Origin: Gammaproteobacteria bacterium
GTDB taxonomy: Bacteria; Pseudomonadota; Gammaproteobacteria; Steroidobacterales; Steroidobacteraceae
Assembly (NCBI GenBank): GCA_028293765.1
Contig: JAQGOG010000141.1
Location: 1 to 64,000, forward strand
DNA: 64,000 bases
Direction: 5' to 3'
The translations under genes and the position numbers were made by a program. Below, piece after piece: positions 15,565-23,653 of the stretch (the stretch's first letter is position 1; each line of letters opens with the position of its first letter). The notes beneath the pieces are model-generated. The model was given only the letters and a program-made list of their open reading frames with translations. It was not told the DNA's origin and did no database searches.

Positions 15565-18352
15565 CCTGCGTCAACTCCGTCTTGCCATAACGGGCGGGTT
15601 TGAGCTCCGCCAGGACCTGGAAGCTCTTCTGCACCCACTCGTCGTACACGCCATCCTTCGCCCGCGCCGTATTCAGCTCGTGCGCCTTGATAGCCTGCTC
15701 CTCGAACGGAAACACCTGCTCCTCGAGCAGCGAGTTATATTCCTCGAGCTCGGCCGCCTTCAGATTCTTCGGCCGCTCCGAGCCCATGACGTCCTTGGCG
15801 AGCGTTCGATAGAGCTCGGCCATCTCGTACGTCGAAGCGGTGGTGACCTCCGCAACCTGGTATTCAGCAGCCCGCTTGTAACCGTCCATCGCGCTCTCGA
15901 GCGCCTTGCGCTTGGCGACGAGGCTCTTCTTCAGGGGCAGCGTCAAACGTACGGTGCGAAATTCATCGCGCGCCGGCTGCGCAAGAGCGAGCTGCGCTTT
16001 CGCCGCGAGGAAGTGAGTGCGTTCGGTCCGCTGCGCGCCCGCTTGTGCGTCGGCCTTGATGATCTCGTGGTACCAGAAGTTGCGTCGGCCAACGTCACCG
16101 GTTCTGGCCGCGTAGTCCGCCAGCCGCTGGCGCGCCTCCTCGGCATCGACCATCGGGGTCGGATTCGTGCCGACGAACTTCTCGAGCATCGAAACCGCTT
16201 TCGGCACATTGTTCGCTTTTGCGTACAGGTCCGCCGACGACAGCAGAGCCTCCCTCTGCACTGCGCGATCTTCCGTGGGGCTCGCCGCAATCCGCTCGAA
16301 CTCCCCAGCAGCCTCACCCGGACGGTTGGCTTCCGAGTACGCCACCGCAAGCTTGCGGGTCACGTCGGCCGCGTGCTCGTTCTTCGGGAATTCGCGACGG
16401 AAGTCCTCGAGAACCGTGATGGCGCGGTCCCATTGCTTTAGGACAATGAGCTGCGCGGCGGCGTCATACAGCGCGGTAGAGCGAATCTTGGAATCAGGAG
16501 CGACGCGCGCAACGCGCAGGTAGTCTTCCACCGCGCCGGCGGAATCGCCCGCCTTCTGCTTGGCCTCACCCTGTTTGTACACGGTGGCCGCGAGACGCTC
16601 GGTAAGGTCCGTGCGCATCTTCTCGTCCGCGCCCACGAGTTCACGCGCCTTGACGAATGCCGGCTCCGCCTTGTCGAACTCATTCTGGTCGAAGTGCGAC
16701 TGCGCGATGATGGTCCAGGCGATGCGTTGCTTGGCGACGTCGACGGGCGGCTGGCGCGCCAGGACCGACTCCGACACAGTAATGGCGCGCGGCAGGTCCT
16801 TGGCCGCGAAAATCTCCTCCGCCGCACGCGTCAACACACCGGCGCTGTCCGGGTGCTCAGGGAATGTCTGCGCGAACTTCACGCCCGCGTCGGTGGCGCG
16901 CTTGTGCCATTCGACCTTTGCCGTATCGGCCAGGCCCTCCTCACCTTTCTGGTAGGCGACGAGCGATGCGTAAGCGGCGTTCGCCGACTTGTCGTTCTTC
17001 GGATAGCCATACGCGGTGCGCTCGTACTCGGCGGCAGCATCGGCGTACTGATGGCTCTCGAACAGCGTCTCCGCGAGCAGATAGTTGGTACCCGCCGAGT
17101 CCGGATCGTCCGGAAACGACTTGAGGTAATCGCGATACCAGCGGGAGGCCTCCTGGTAGTCCTCGATGCGCTTGGTCTTCTGCGCGGTCGCGTGAAAGTA
17201 CGTCGCGACGTCCTTGAGGTTGATCTTCAGTTCCTGCACGACCTTCGCATATTGGGCGCGGTCGCGATTCTTCCAGAACGGCGAGCTGAAGTTGTAGCGC
17301 TCGACGAATTCATGCTTGCCGTCGAGAACGAGCTGCGTGAACCCGCCCTTCCCGTACGCATCGATCGCCTGCATGGCGATGGGGGGCGCGTAATCGGTAT
17401 ACGGGTCGCGCTTGACATAGGCGAGGTAAGTCGCCGCGGCGTCCTGGTAACGCTGTTTTTCGACGTACAGATCGCCGAGCCGGGCGTAAAGGAGATATGA
17501 GTACGGCGCCTCGCCGCGCCTCTTCAGGAACTGGTCGATCGACGCGGCACCATCCGCATAAGAGAACGTGATGGCCATGACGCGCAGCGTATCTTCTACG
17601 AGTTCGCGTTCCGCGCGCTTGAGGTCCTCGATCCGCGGCACTTTGGCGTTGCGGCCGACGGCGAGCCTCTGATCCAACACACCGGCGAACGAGGGCAGGC
17701 TTTCTTCCGTCAGGGACTGCTTGAACAGCGACCAACCATGCTTGTACAGGCTCTGCTCGTAGTACTGCGACGCCTTCCCGCGCTGGATGACCACCGCGTA
17801 CGCCTTTTCCGCCTCCACGTAGCGCTTCGCGGAGAACAGCAGCTCACCGCGCCGGAACTGCACTTCGTCCATCTGCGGGCTGTTGGGATAGTGCTGCACG
17901 ACGCGGTCGAGAGTGGTCAGCGCCTGCTCCGGTTGTCCGGTGGTCTCATACGCGCGCGCCAGCTGATAGAGCACCTGGTCGTTGCGGGCGTAGTCCGGAT
18001 AGGCCTTCAGCAGCGTGGCATAGAGCTTGATGGCCTCGCCGCTCTGCAGATCGATCGCCGCGACCTCCTTCTCCATGCGCTCCAGGTCGCCCGCGTCGAG
18101 ATTGAGATCGCCCAGGCGGCGCAGCGCTTCGGCCCGCAATTGCGGATCGGTCTTCTGCAGCTCCAGAAAGCGGCGATAGTTCTCCATCGCCTTGGAGGCG
18201 CTCGCGTCGACCTTCGAGTCCTTGTGCACGTCGACGTTGTGCGATTCAAGGTCCCTGATGGTGCGCGGGCTGTTGGAATCATCCGCATAGGCAAGCGGCG
18301 CCGCGCAGGCGGCCAGAACGAGCGCAACCGCTCCGGACACCGCACGTTTCAT
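15542..18352 (-). CDS. Large periplasmic TPR protein of envelope operon
   Basis: A 936-aa exported protein composed almost entirely of TPR/Sel1-like helical repeats. The N-terminus is a signal peptide (about 1-24); V-L-A-A-C could also be a lipobox, so membrane anchoring is uncertain. Repeats are recognisable throughout, for instance Y-Q-L-A-R-A-Y-E-T-T-G-Q-P-E-Q-A and E-A-A-G-E-F-E-R-I-A. Such giant TPR solenoids bridge inner- and outer-membrane components. It overlaps both neighbours (4 bp with the upstream 681-aa TPR gene, 23 bp with the downstream lipoprotein), showing strict co-translation. Confidence 0.82.
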   Translation of the reverse strand: MKRAVSGAVALVLAACAAPLAYADDSNSPRTIRDLESHNVDVHKDSKVDASASKAMENYRRFLELQKTDPQLRAEALRRLGDLNLDAGDLERMEKEVAAIDLQSGEAIKLYATLLKAYPDYARNDQVLYQLARAYETTGQPEQALTTLDRVVQHYPNSPQMDEVQFRRGELLFSAKRYVEAEKAYAVVIQRGKASQYYEQSLYKHGWSLFKQSLTEESLPSFAGVLDQRLAVGRNAKVPRIEDLKRAERELVEDTLRVMAITFSYADGAASIDQFLKRRGEAPYSYLLYARLGDLYVEKQRYQDAAATYLAYVKRDPYTDYAPPIAMQAIDAYGKGGFTQLVLDGKHEFVERYNFSSPFWKNRDRAQYAKVVQELKINLKDVATYFHATAQKTKRIEDYQEASRWYRDYLKSFPDDPDSAGTNYLLAETLFESHQYADAAAEYERTAYGYPKNDKSANAAYASLVAYQKGEEGLADTAKVEWHKRATDAGVKFAQTFPEHPDSAGVLTRAAEEIFAAKDLPRAITVSESVLARQPPVDVAKQRIAWTIIAQSHFDQNEFDKAEPAFVKARELVGADEKMRTDLTERLAATVYKQGEAKQKAGDSAGAVEDYLRVARVAPDSKIRSTALYDAAAQLIVLKQWDRAITVLEDFRREFPKNEHAADVTRKLAVAYSEANRPGEAAGEFERIAASPTEDRAVQREALLSSADLYAKANNVPKAVSMLEKFVGTNPTPMVDAEEARQRLADYAARTGDVGRRNFWYHEIIKADAQAGAQRTERTHFLAAKAQLALAQPARDEFRTVRLTLPLKKSLVAKRKALESAMDGYKRAAEYQVAEVTTASTYEMAELYRTLAKDVMGSERPKNLKAAELEEYNSLLEEQVFPFEEQAIKAHELNTARAKDGVYDEWVQKSFQVLAELKPARYGKTELTQDVVTSLN

Positions 18353-20394
18353 GGCTTCGGCTCCGCGGGCCCGGGCCCGGGCGGCGCCGGCTGCGCTTCG
18401 GGCGTCGGCGCTGGTTCGGGCGTCGGCTTATCCTGGTCTGCGGGTTTGGCGTCCGGCGGCTTGTCATCAGGAGCCTCGCCTCCCTTCGGCACGGCAGCCC
18501 CCTGCTCGGTGTGCGTGGCGTCGGTGTTGGCCGCGCGATCGTACATCGTGGCCAGGGCGAACCGCGCCTGCACCTGGTAGGTCGAGAGGCGGTTTTTCTG
18601 CTGTTCCAGCTCCTGGATCGCGATCTGCGCCAGATAGACAGTCTGCTTCTTCTCGCTGGCAGCGAGGCGCACCTGCAGGGCGTCGATGCGCTCCTTCAGC
18701 GCCGCCACCCGGGCGGCGAATTCCCCAGTGTTCGTCGGCACGCTCTTGCGCGCGCGGTCCACCCGGATCCAGCGGCTCTGCGCCTCACGCAGCGCGAGAT
18801 CGAGATCCTTGATGGTCCGATGCTGTTGCCACATGCGTGCTTTGAAGGAATCGTTCAGGCGGAAGAACAACACTCCCTTCACCAGGCGCAGCCGATCACG
18901 CAACTCGGCGTTTTCCGGCGTGTCCGGCGTCCCCGCGAGCGACGCCTCGAGGCGTTGGATCCGTGCCCACTGCTCCCGCTCGTCGGCCGAACCGAGAGCA
19001 GCCACATCCTGCCCCTTCTCGATGGTGTTGACGCGGGTTTCGAGGTCCACGCGGCGCTGCTGCAACTTGTCGGCGGCGCCAGAAGCCAACAGGGCGTCCG
19101 CGCGCGGCAGACGCTCGACGTAGGCCCTCTCGCGCGTGTCGATCATGTCTCCGAAGGCTTCCATGCTGTCGTCCCAGCGATCGAGCATGTGCCCCATGAA
19201 CGTGAGATCGCGATAGTTCTTCAGGCCTTCCTGGAAATCGTGTCCGGCCAGCAGCGTGTACAGATAGCGCGACTCGGGCGCCTCGGGCACCTCCTTGAGC
19301 TGCCAGAACCACCCGTAGCGCGCGTCCTTGTCCGTCGCCAGCGCCTGCTCGAGCAGGTTGCCGTTGCGGATGCGCTCGATCGCCCCGTCGAGGCGCGTGT
19401 CTTCCGCGTTGAATGACTCGACGGCGTTCTCGTAGTACTCCGCCGACTGAGCGTTCGCGTTCAGCTTGCCGAACGCGTAAGGCACCGCGAGAAAGGACTC
19501 CTGCACGGCTGCATCGAGGACGTTGCGTCCCCGCAGCTCCAGCCACGGAGCCAGCGCAGTCCGGTAGTCGCCCAGCGCGGCATTCGCCCAGCCCGTGCCG
19601 AGCAGCGCCTTGTTGGAATAAGGACCGTTGAGCCGGACCCGCTCGAGGGCCTGGCGGGCCTTCTGCGGCTGCTTGGCCTGCAGATAGGCGAATCCCAACG
19701 CGAGGTTGGCGCGATCCTTGAGAGCCAGCATCTCCTGCGACTGCGCATACATGGTGCCGACACCGGTCAGAAACGGATCGGCATCCGCGATGCGGTCCTT
19801 GCGAACGAGCGCGACGCCGAGATTGAACCGGGCGTAGGCAGACCAGATGGATGCGCCGCGTGCGGTGGCGAGCAGCCGGATTGCCTCGTCGAAGTGTCCC
19901 TGGTGCATCAGTACGTTGGCGAACAGATGCTCCCGCTGGGCTTCCAGCTCGGGCGACATCCTGCCGTTGATCTTACGCAGCGCCGCCTCGGCCTTGTCCA
20001 GATAGCCGCGCGCGTACCAGATCTGTGCGACGTAGAACCAGGCCCGGTTACGCACTCCTGTCGGGACATCGTCCGTCAGCAGTGTCTGGAAACGCTCGCC
20101 GGCCTCGTTATGCATGCCGAGCGAGAGATAGAGGCCGCCGAGCAGCAGCTGGCCTTCGGCCTCGTGATGCGAGACGAGATTCCAATGCTGGTAGGCGGTG
20201 AGGCGGGTAAGCGCCTCGAAATCGTCGTCCTGGTAGAAGTAAAAGAGGACATCGCCGTAATGCAGGTCGCGGATGCGCGTGTCCGGAAGCTTCTCCGGAT
20301 CATGCCGCCGGGCGCCGGCCGGAGCGGCTGCCATGGCGATAGCGGCAGCCGCGGCGGCTACCGCGAGCAAACGCTTGAGGACGCGACCTCTCAA
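18349..20394 (-). CDS. Exported TPR/coiled-coil protein of envelope operon
   Basis: A 681-aa protein with a signal peptide (about 1-28, ending A-P-A-G-A). Residues about 60-330 are TPR-like (L-L-G-G-L-Y-L-S-L-G-M, A-Y-L-Q-A-K-Q-P-Q-K-A-R-Q). The second half is a long charged alpha-helical/coiled-coil region, and the last 60 residues are Pro/Glu/Ala/Lys-rich and probably disordered. It lies three bases after the stop of the 253-aa periplasmic gene and overlaps the 936-aa TPR gene by 4 bp. No enzymatic motif is visible; a structural periplasmic role fits. Confidence 0.8.
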   Translation of the reverse strand: MRGRVLKRLLAVAAAAAAIAMAAAPAGARRHDPEKLPDTRIRDLHYGDVLFYFYQDDDFEALTRLTAYQHWNLVSHHEAEGQLLLGGLYLSLGMHNEAGERFQTLLTDDVPTGVRNRAWFYVAQIWYARGYLDKAEAALRKINGRMSPELEAQREHLFANVLMHQGHFDEAIRLLATARGASIWSAYARFNLGVALVRKDRIADADPFLTGVGTMYAQSQEMLALKDRANLALGFAYLQAKQPQKARQALERVRLNGPYSNKALLGTGWANAALGDYRTALAPWLELRGRNVLDAAVQESFLAVPYAFGKLNANAQSAEYYENAVESFNAEDTRLDGAIERIRNGNLLEQALATDKDARYGWFWQLKEVPEAPESRYLYTLLAGHDFQEGLKNYRDLTFMGHMLDRWDDSMEAFGDMIDTRERAYVERLPRADALLASGAADKLQQRRVDLETRVNTIEKGQDVAALGSADEREQWARIQRLEASLAGTPDTPENAELRDRLRLVKGVLFFRLNDSFKARMWQQHRTIKDLDLALREAQSRWIRVDRARKSVPTNTGEFAARVAALKERIDALQVRLAASEKKQTVYLAQIAIQELEQQKNRLSTYQVQARFALATMYDRAANTDATHTEQGAAVPKGGEAPDDKPPDAKPADQDKPTPEPAPTPEAQPAPPGPGPAEPKP

Positions 20395-20397
20395 GTC

Positions 20398-21159
20398 TTA
20401 TTCCCAGTCCTTGATCTCGAATTCCGGCTGCTGCTTGCGCTGCCGGTCGTTGATCTTGAGCTCCAGGTACTTGGCGCCGATACCCTTCTCGAAAGCGATG
20501 GTGGCGCCGCGCTTGTAGTCCCGCTCGTTGGGGCCCTTGCCGCTGAAAAAGGCGACCAGCTCATGCTGGCCGACCTTCAGATTGCCGAGGTAGAGGCGAT
20601 GGACGCCGCCCTTGAGGAGGGCCTCGACCTCGCGCGGCGTGTAGAGATAGTTGATCACTTCTTTCTGGTCGATCTTGAGCTGGACGGCGTCGAGCGCGAA
20701 GAAGTCGCCGACATCCATCGAGAGGAACACCGCCACCTGCGTGTTGGCGGGGAACAGCAGCTCCTCCTCGAGGACGAACAGATCGCGGTTCAGGTCGACG
20801 ACGTCTTTCTTCAGACCCTGCACTTCCTGATCGAGCCCGCGCGTGTCGGCGGCATCGGCCGGGCCAGCCTCGGCGGCAGCGTCGGTGGCCGGCGGCGCTG
20901 TTGCTGCGGAATCCTTCTCGGCCGTCGCCGCGGGAGCCGTGGAGCTCGCCGGTTTGCCTGCACTTCCGCCGCCCCCGCCGGTGCCCGGGTTGACGCCCTT
21001 ATTGGCAGCAACAGGCGCGGCGTTTTGTGCGATCGCCGGACTGGCGGCAAGCAGCAGCCCGAGCGCGGTCGCTGCAAGAGCTCCGGCCAGCGACCGGCTC
21101 CACCCCGCAGCCGGAAACAGACGACGCAAGACGACGTAAAGCATATTTCTTCCGATCAT
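20398..21159 (-). CDS. Periplasmic coiled-coil/beta-domain protein of envelope operon
   Basis: A 253-aa exported protein: signal peptide to about residue 44 (A-S-P-A-I-A), a Gly/Ala/Thr-rich linker, a short coiled coil (D-Q-E-V-Q-G-L-K-K-D-V-V-D-L-N-R-D-L, about 110-130), then a beta-rich domain (about 135-253) with strands such as T-Q-V-A-V-F-L-S-M-D and H-R-L-Y-L-G-N-L-K-V-G-Q-H-E-L. The domain looks like a PEGA/Ig-like module that binds partners rather than a catalyst. I do not know a family name for it. Its ATG overlaps the TlpA stop (4 bp). Confidence 0.72.
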   Translation of the reverse strand: MIGRNMLYVVLRRLFPAAGWSRSLAGALAATALGLLLAASPAIAQNAAPVAANKGVNPGTGGGGGSAGKPASSTAPAATAEKDSAATAPPATDAAAEAGPADAADTRGLDQEVQGLKKDVVDLNRDLFVLEEELLFPANTQVAVFLSMDVGDFFALDAVQLKIDQKEVINYLYTPREVEALLKGGVHRLYLGNLKVGQHELVAFFSGKGPNERDYKRGATIAFEKGIGAKYLELKINDRQRKQQPEFEIKDWE

Positions 21160-21731
21160 TCGTTCAGCAGAGTACGCAGCTGCCGCAGGTATAGATCGTC
21201 GCTCTTTGCGCTGTAGTCACGCAGGACGTAGCGCACGGTACCGTTACGATCGATCAACACGGTCATCGGCAGGTTGTCGACCTCGTAGCGGCGGCTTACC
21301 GCCTTCTGCGGATCCAGCAGCAGCTGGAAGCTCGCCGCCTGCCCGCCATGCGCAAACTCGAGCGCACGACTCTGGTCGTCGTCCACGTTGATCCCGTACA
21401 TCTGCAGGCCGGCCGAGCGGTAGGTGGCGAGGCTCCGATCGAGAGCCGCGAGCTGCGTTCGGCAGGGCGTGCAGCGGCTGCTCCAGAAACTGATGACGAC
21501 CACATCGCCGCGATGCTCAGACAGCCGTACGTTGCTGCCGGCGACGGCGCGCAGCGCGAAATCCGGCGCCTCGTGTCCCAGCAGGAAGTACACCGGCTGT
21601 GCCAGCGCTGCCACACCGAAGCCGAGCGCAATAATGCCGGACGCCGCCGCGCCGGGCGCCGCTCCCTTGACGCACTGCCACCACAGACGCACACGACGCA
21701 ACACTGGGCCTTTCGGCCGCTTCAAGCTCAA
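21156..21731 (-). CDS. TlpA-like thiol:disulfide oxidoreductase (first gene of envelope operon)
   Basis: A 191-aa membrane-anchored or exported thioredoxin-fold protein. After a hydrophobic segment (about 32-50) comes the TlpA/ResA core with the redox motif C-T-P-C in F-W-S-S-R-C-T-P-C-R, and the cis-proline region V-D-N-L-P-M-T-V-L-I-D. It should act on periplasmic cysteines, perhaps those of the c-type haem proteins in the neighbouring operons. Start chosen: TTG 21731, because AAGGA lies six bases upstream; the open frame extends to TTG 21812, but those residues look unlike a signal and that codon is part of a TTGACA hexamer that may be the operon -35 box. Confidence 0.8.
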   Translation of the reverse strand: MSLKRPKGPVLRRVRLWWQCVKGAAPGAAASGIIALGFGVAALAQPVYFLLGHEAPDFALRAVAGSNVRLSEHRGDVVVISFWSSRCTPCRTQLAALDRSLATYRSAGLQMYGINVDDDQSRALEFAHGGQAASFQLLLDPQKAVSRRYEVDNLPMTVLIDRNGTVRYVLRDYSAKSDDLYLRQLRTLLNE

Positions 21732-21929
21732 AAAATATCCTTGACGCTGGAGAGGATGCGACCGGCTGCCGCCGTGCGGGCAACCCTCGCACAGCCTACT
21801 TAACACTGTCAACGAACCGGATGGAGGTTTCCGCGGGTAAGCGCATGAAAAGCAAGCACGTGGGACGGTTTGGGTGCCCTGCAGCGCGCGCTGCGAGCGC
21901 AGGTCATCTATCGTGCCGCAAGCGGCGGC

Positions 21930-21988
21930 AGTAAAGAATATGCCGGAGCGTCGGCTTTGCGCGACAAGCGCAAGGCCGGGCTCCGGCA
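21930..21988 (-). terminator. Strong intrinsic terminator of the DUF1501 operon
   Basis: Outer stem of 9 bp (21941-21949 with 21980-21988) continues into an inner 11-bp stem with one G-T pair, closed by loop GACAA; only a small bulge separates them. On the minus strand the hairpin starts 30 nt after the stop at 22019 and is followed by a T-rich run (tattcttt). This cleanly separates the haem-protein operon from the TPR/ExbB operon. Confidence 0.75.
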
Positions 21989-22018
21989 GGAGGAGCGTCT
22001 GAAACGTCGGTTACGTCC

Positions 22019-23632
22019 TCAGACGATTGGCGCGAACGCTGTCAAGGCCATCTGCGAGACCGTTGCTCCCAGCCCTTGCTTCGGGAACACCGTCTGGAAA
22101 TTCGCACTCGTCCCCTTCAGGGCCATGTAGTTGAGGATCGCCGTCTCGGCCAGCTGGGTGACCGAATTGGCCGCGGCGCTGGAAGTACTCACCACGTTGC
22201 CATCAGCACTGAAGTAGCCGATCTGCTGCTGGGCGGCGCTGAGGAGCTGCGGCCGGCCCTGTGGACTGTAGACCAGGGTGAAGGTCGAGGCCGTCGACTG
22301 GTTGTCGCCCTGCCAGGCGAGCTTGTTGCGCCCGGCGGTACTGGTGTCGATCATGCTGCTGGAGCTCAACGACCCATCGCTGAACACGTAAATCATCACC
22401 GGCGAGCCGACACGCTGCGCGTACTCGAGAATCGCACCGATCATCTGACCGGCCTTGAAGTTGCGGGTCTCGCCGGTGGCCCGCGTACTGTCGTGATAGT
22501 CGTACCCACCGAGGGAGATGGTGCCGGCACCCGCGAACCCACCGAGAACCAGCTTCATGACGGCTGCGGTCTTGGCGACGTCGTTGTCCTTGAAGTCCGC
22601 GGCCGTGAAGATCGGCGTTGCACCACCGATGATGTTGGTGTCCTTGGTGGGATCCAGTTGCGATGCGGTCAACGAATCGGCCGCGTTTGCGGTTTTCACA
22701 TAGGCGCAACGCACTGATTTCTTGAGCGCCGCATCCGCTGTCGGGTCCGAGCTCAACATTACGCCCGGCGTGACCCCGGCTGGCGCGCTGAGCGCGCCGC
22801 CGACGGCTCCCTCGAGCGCTCCGCCGCTGATCCGCGCCTGCGACTCGAGTATCGCCGTGTTCACGGGATCGACCGTGGTGGCGGTGCTGCCCGCAAGACC
22901 TACGGCGTCAGCGGCCGTGGCAATCTTGGTCGGCGTCAATGTGGCATCGACCTCGTTGGCCGGCGCCATCGAGTTGCCGCCGGAAGCGCTGTTCTGGCTA
23001 CCGATGAGAGTCACTACCTGGCCCGTCGCCCCGGCCTTGGCGATGCCGTAGATGGGATTGTGCGGGTTGTTTCCAGTGTCGTTCTGTGACAGCGCACAGA
23101 ACACCGCACCGTTCGTACCGGCCGCGGTAGCCGGCGTCGTGGCCTTGCTCATGATGCCGCGCAGAATGGCACCGTCGGAGTGCCAGGCGATTCCCAGAGC
23201 CGTACTGATGAAAGCGCTCGACGTCGGGACCATGTTGCCCGGTATACCGAGCTTGCCGTAGCCCGCGGTCGAGAGGAAGTTCAGCTGCGGATTGGTCATT
23301 CCGTTGCCCTTCTGCCCGACGAGGACTTCCGAGCCGACGAGATTCGCCCCGCCGGCCAGATCGATTGCAATGAACGGCAGCCCGCCGGCGGCGGCCGCGC
23401 CCTTCACCCCGCACTCATCCTTTCCCAGGTTGAAGATGTCGGGCGACAAAGCCGCATTCGCGGTGCCCGACTTCAGCAGTGCTCCCACCCAGGCCGGTGC
23501 GATCACCATCGCCGGTGCGCTGATCATGCCGGCGCCCAGGAATTCGCGGCGAGTGGTCGGACGCTTGTGATTCTCATGCAGTAGCGGCTCGCCGAGAGCG
23601 TGGGGCTTGGCGGGTTTTTTAAGAATGAACAT
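22019..23632 (-). CDS. Tat-exported DUF1501-like protein
   Basis: A 537-aa protein with a twin-arginine signal (T-T-R-R-E-F-L-G-A-G, residues 26-35), so it is exported folded, probably with a cofactor. The body resembles the DUF1501 family (alkaline-phosphatase-like fold): I-A-I-D-L-A-G-G-A-N near the N-terminus and G-G-Y-D-Y-H-D, the counterpart of the family's G-W-D-T-H, further on, with V-F-S-D-G-S-L before the C-terminus. DUF1501 proteins are usually encoded beside secreted cytochrome-like or DUF1800 partners, as here. GGAGAG precedes the ATG. It is the last gene of the haem-protein operon. Molecular function unknown. Confidence 0.75.
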   Translation of the reverse strand: MFILKKPAKPHALGEPLLHENHKRPTTRREFLGAGMISAPAMVIAPAWVGALLKSGTANAALSPDIFNLGKDECGVKGAAAAGGLPFIAIDLAGGANLVGSEVLVGQKGNGMTNPQLNFLSTAGYGKLGIPGNMVPTSSAFISTALGIAWHSDGAILRGIMSKATTPATAAGTNGAVFCALSQNDTGNNPHNPIYGIAKAGATGQVVTLIGSQNSASGGNSMAPANEVDATLTPTKIATAADAVGLAGSTATTVDPVNTAILESQARISGGALEGAVGGALSAPAGVTPGVMLSSDPTADAALKKSVRCAYVKTANAADSLTASQLDPTKDTNIIGGATPIFTAADFKDNDVAKTAAVMKLVLGGFAGAGTISLGGYDYHDSTRATGETRNFKAGQMIGAILEYAQRVGSPVMIYVFSDGSLSSSSMIDTSTAGRNKLAWQGDNQSTASTFTLVYSPQGRPQLLSAAQQQIGYFSADGNVVSTSSAAANSVTQLAETAILNYMALKGTSANFQTVFPKQGLGATVSQMALTAFAPIV

Positions 23633-23653
23633 GTGGATTCTCTCCTGATCCGA

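Noticed and set aside
10775-21731. A true Myxococcus-type gliding motor
   Set aside because: AgmX lacks the cytoplasmic module and there is no MglA-like GTPase or polarity gene in the window. Only an architectural resemblance is claimed.
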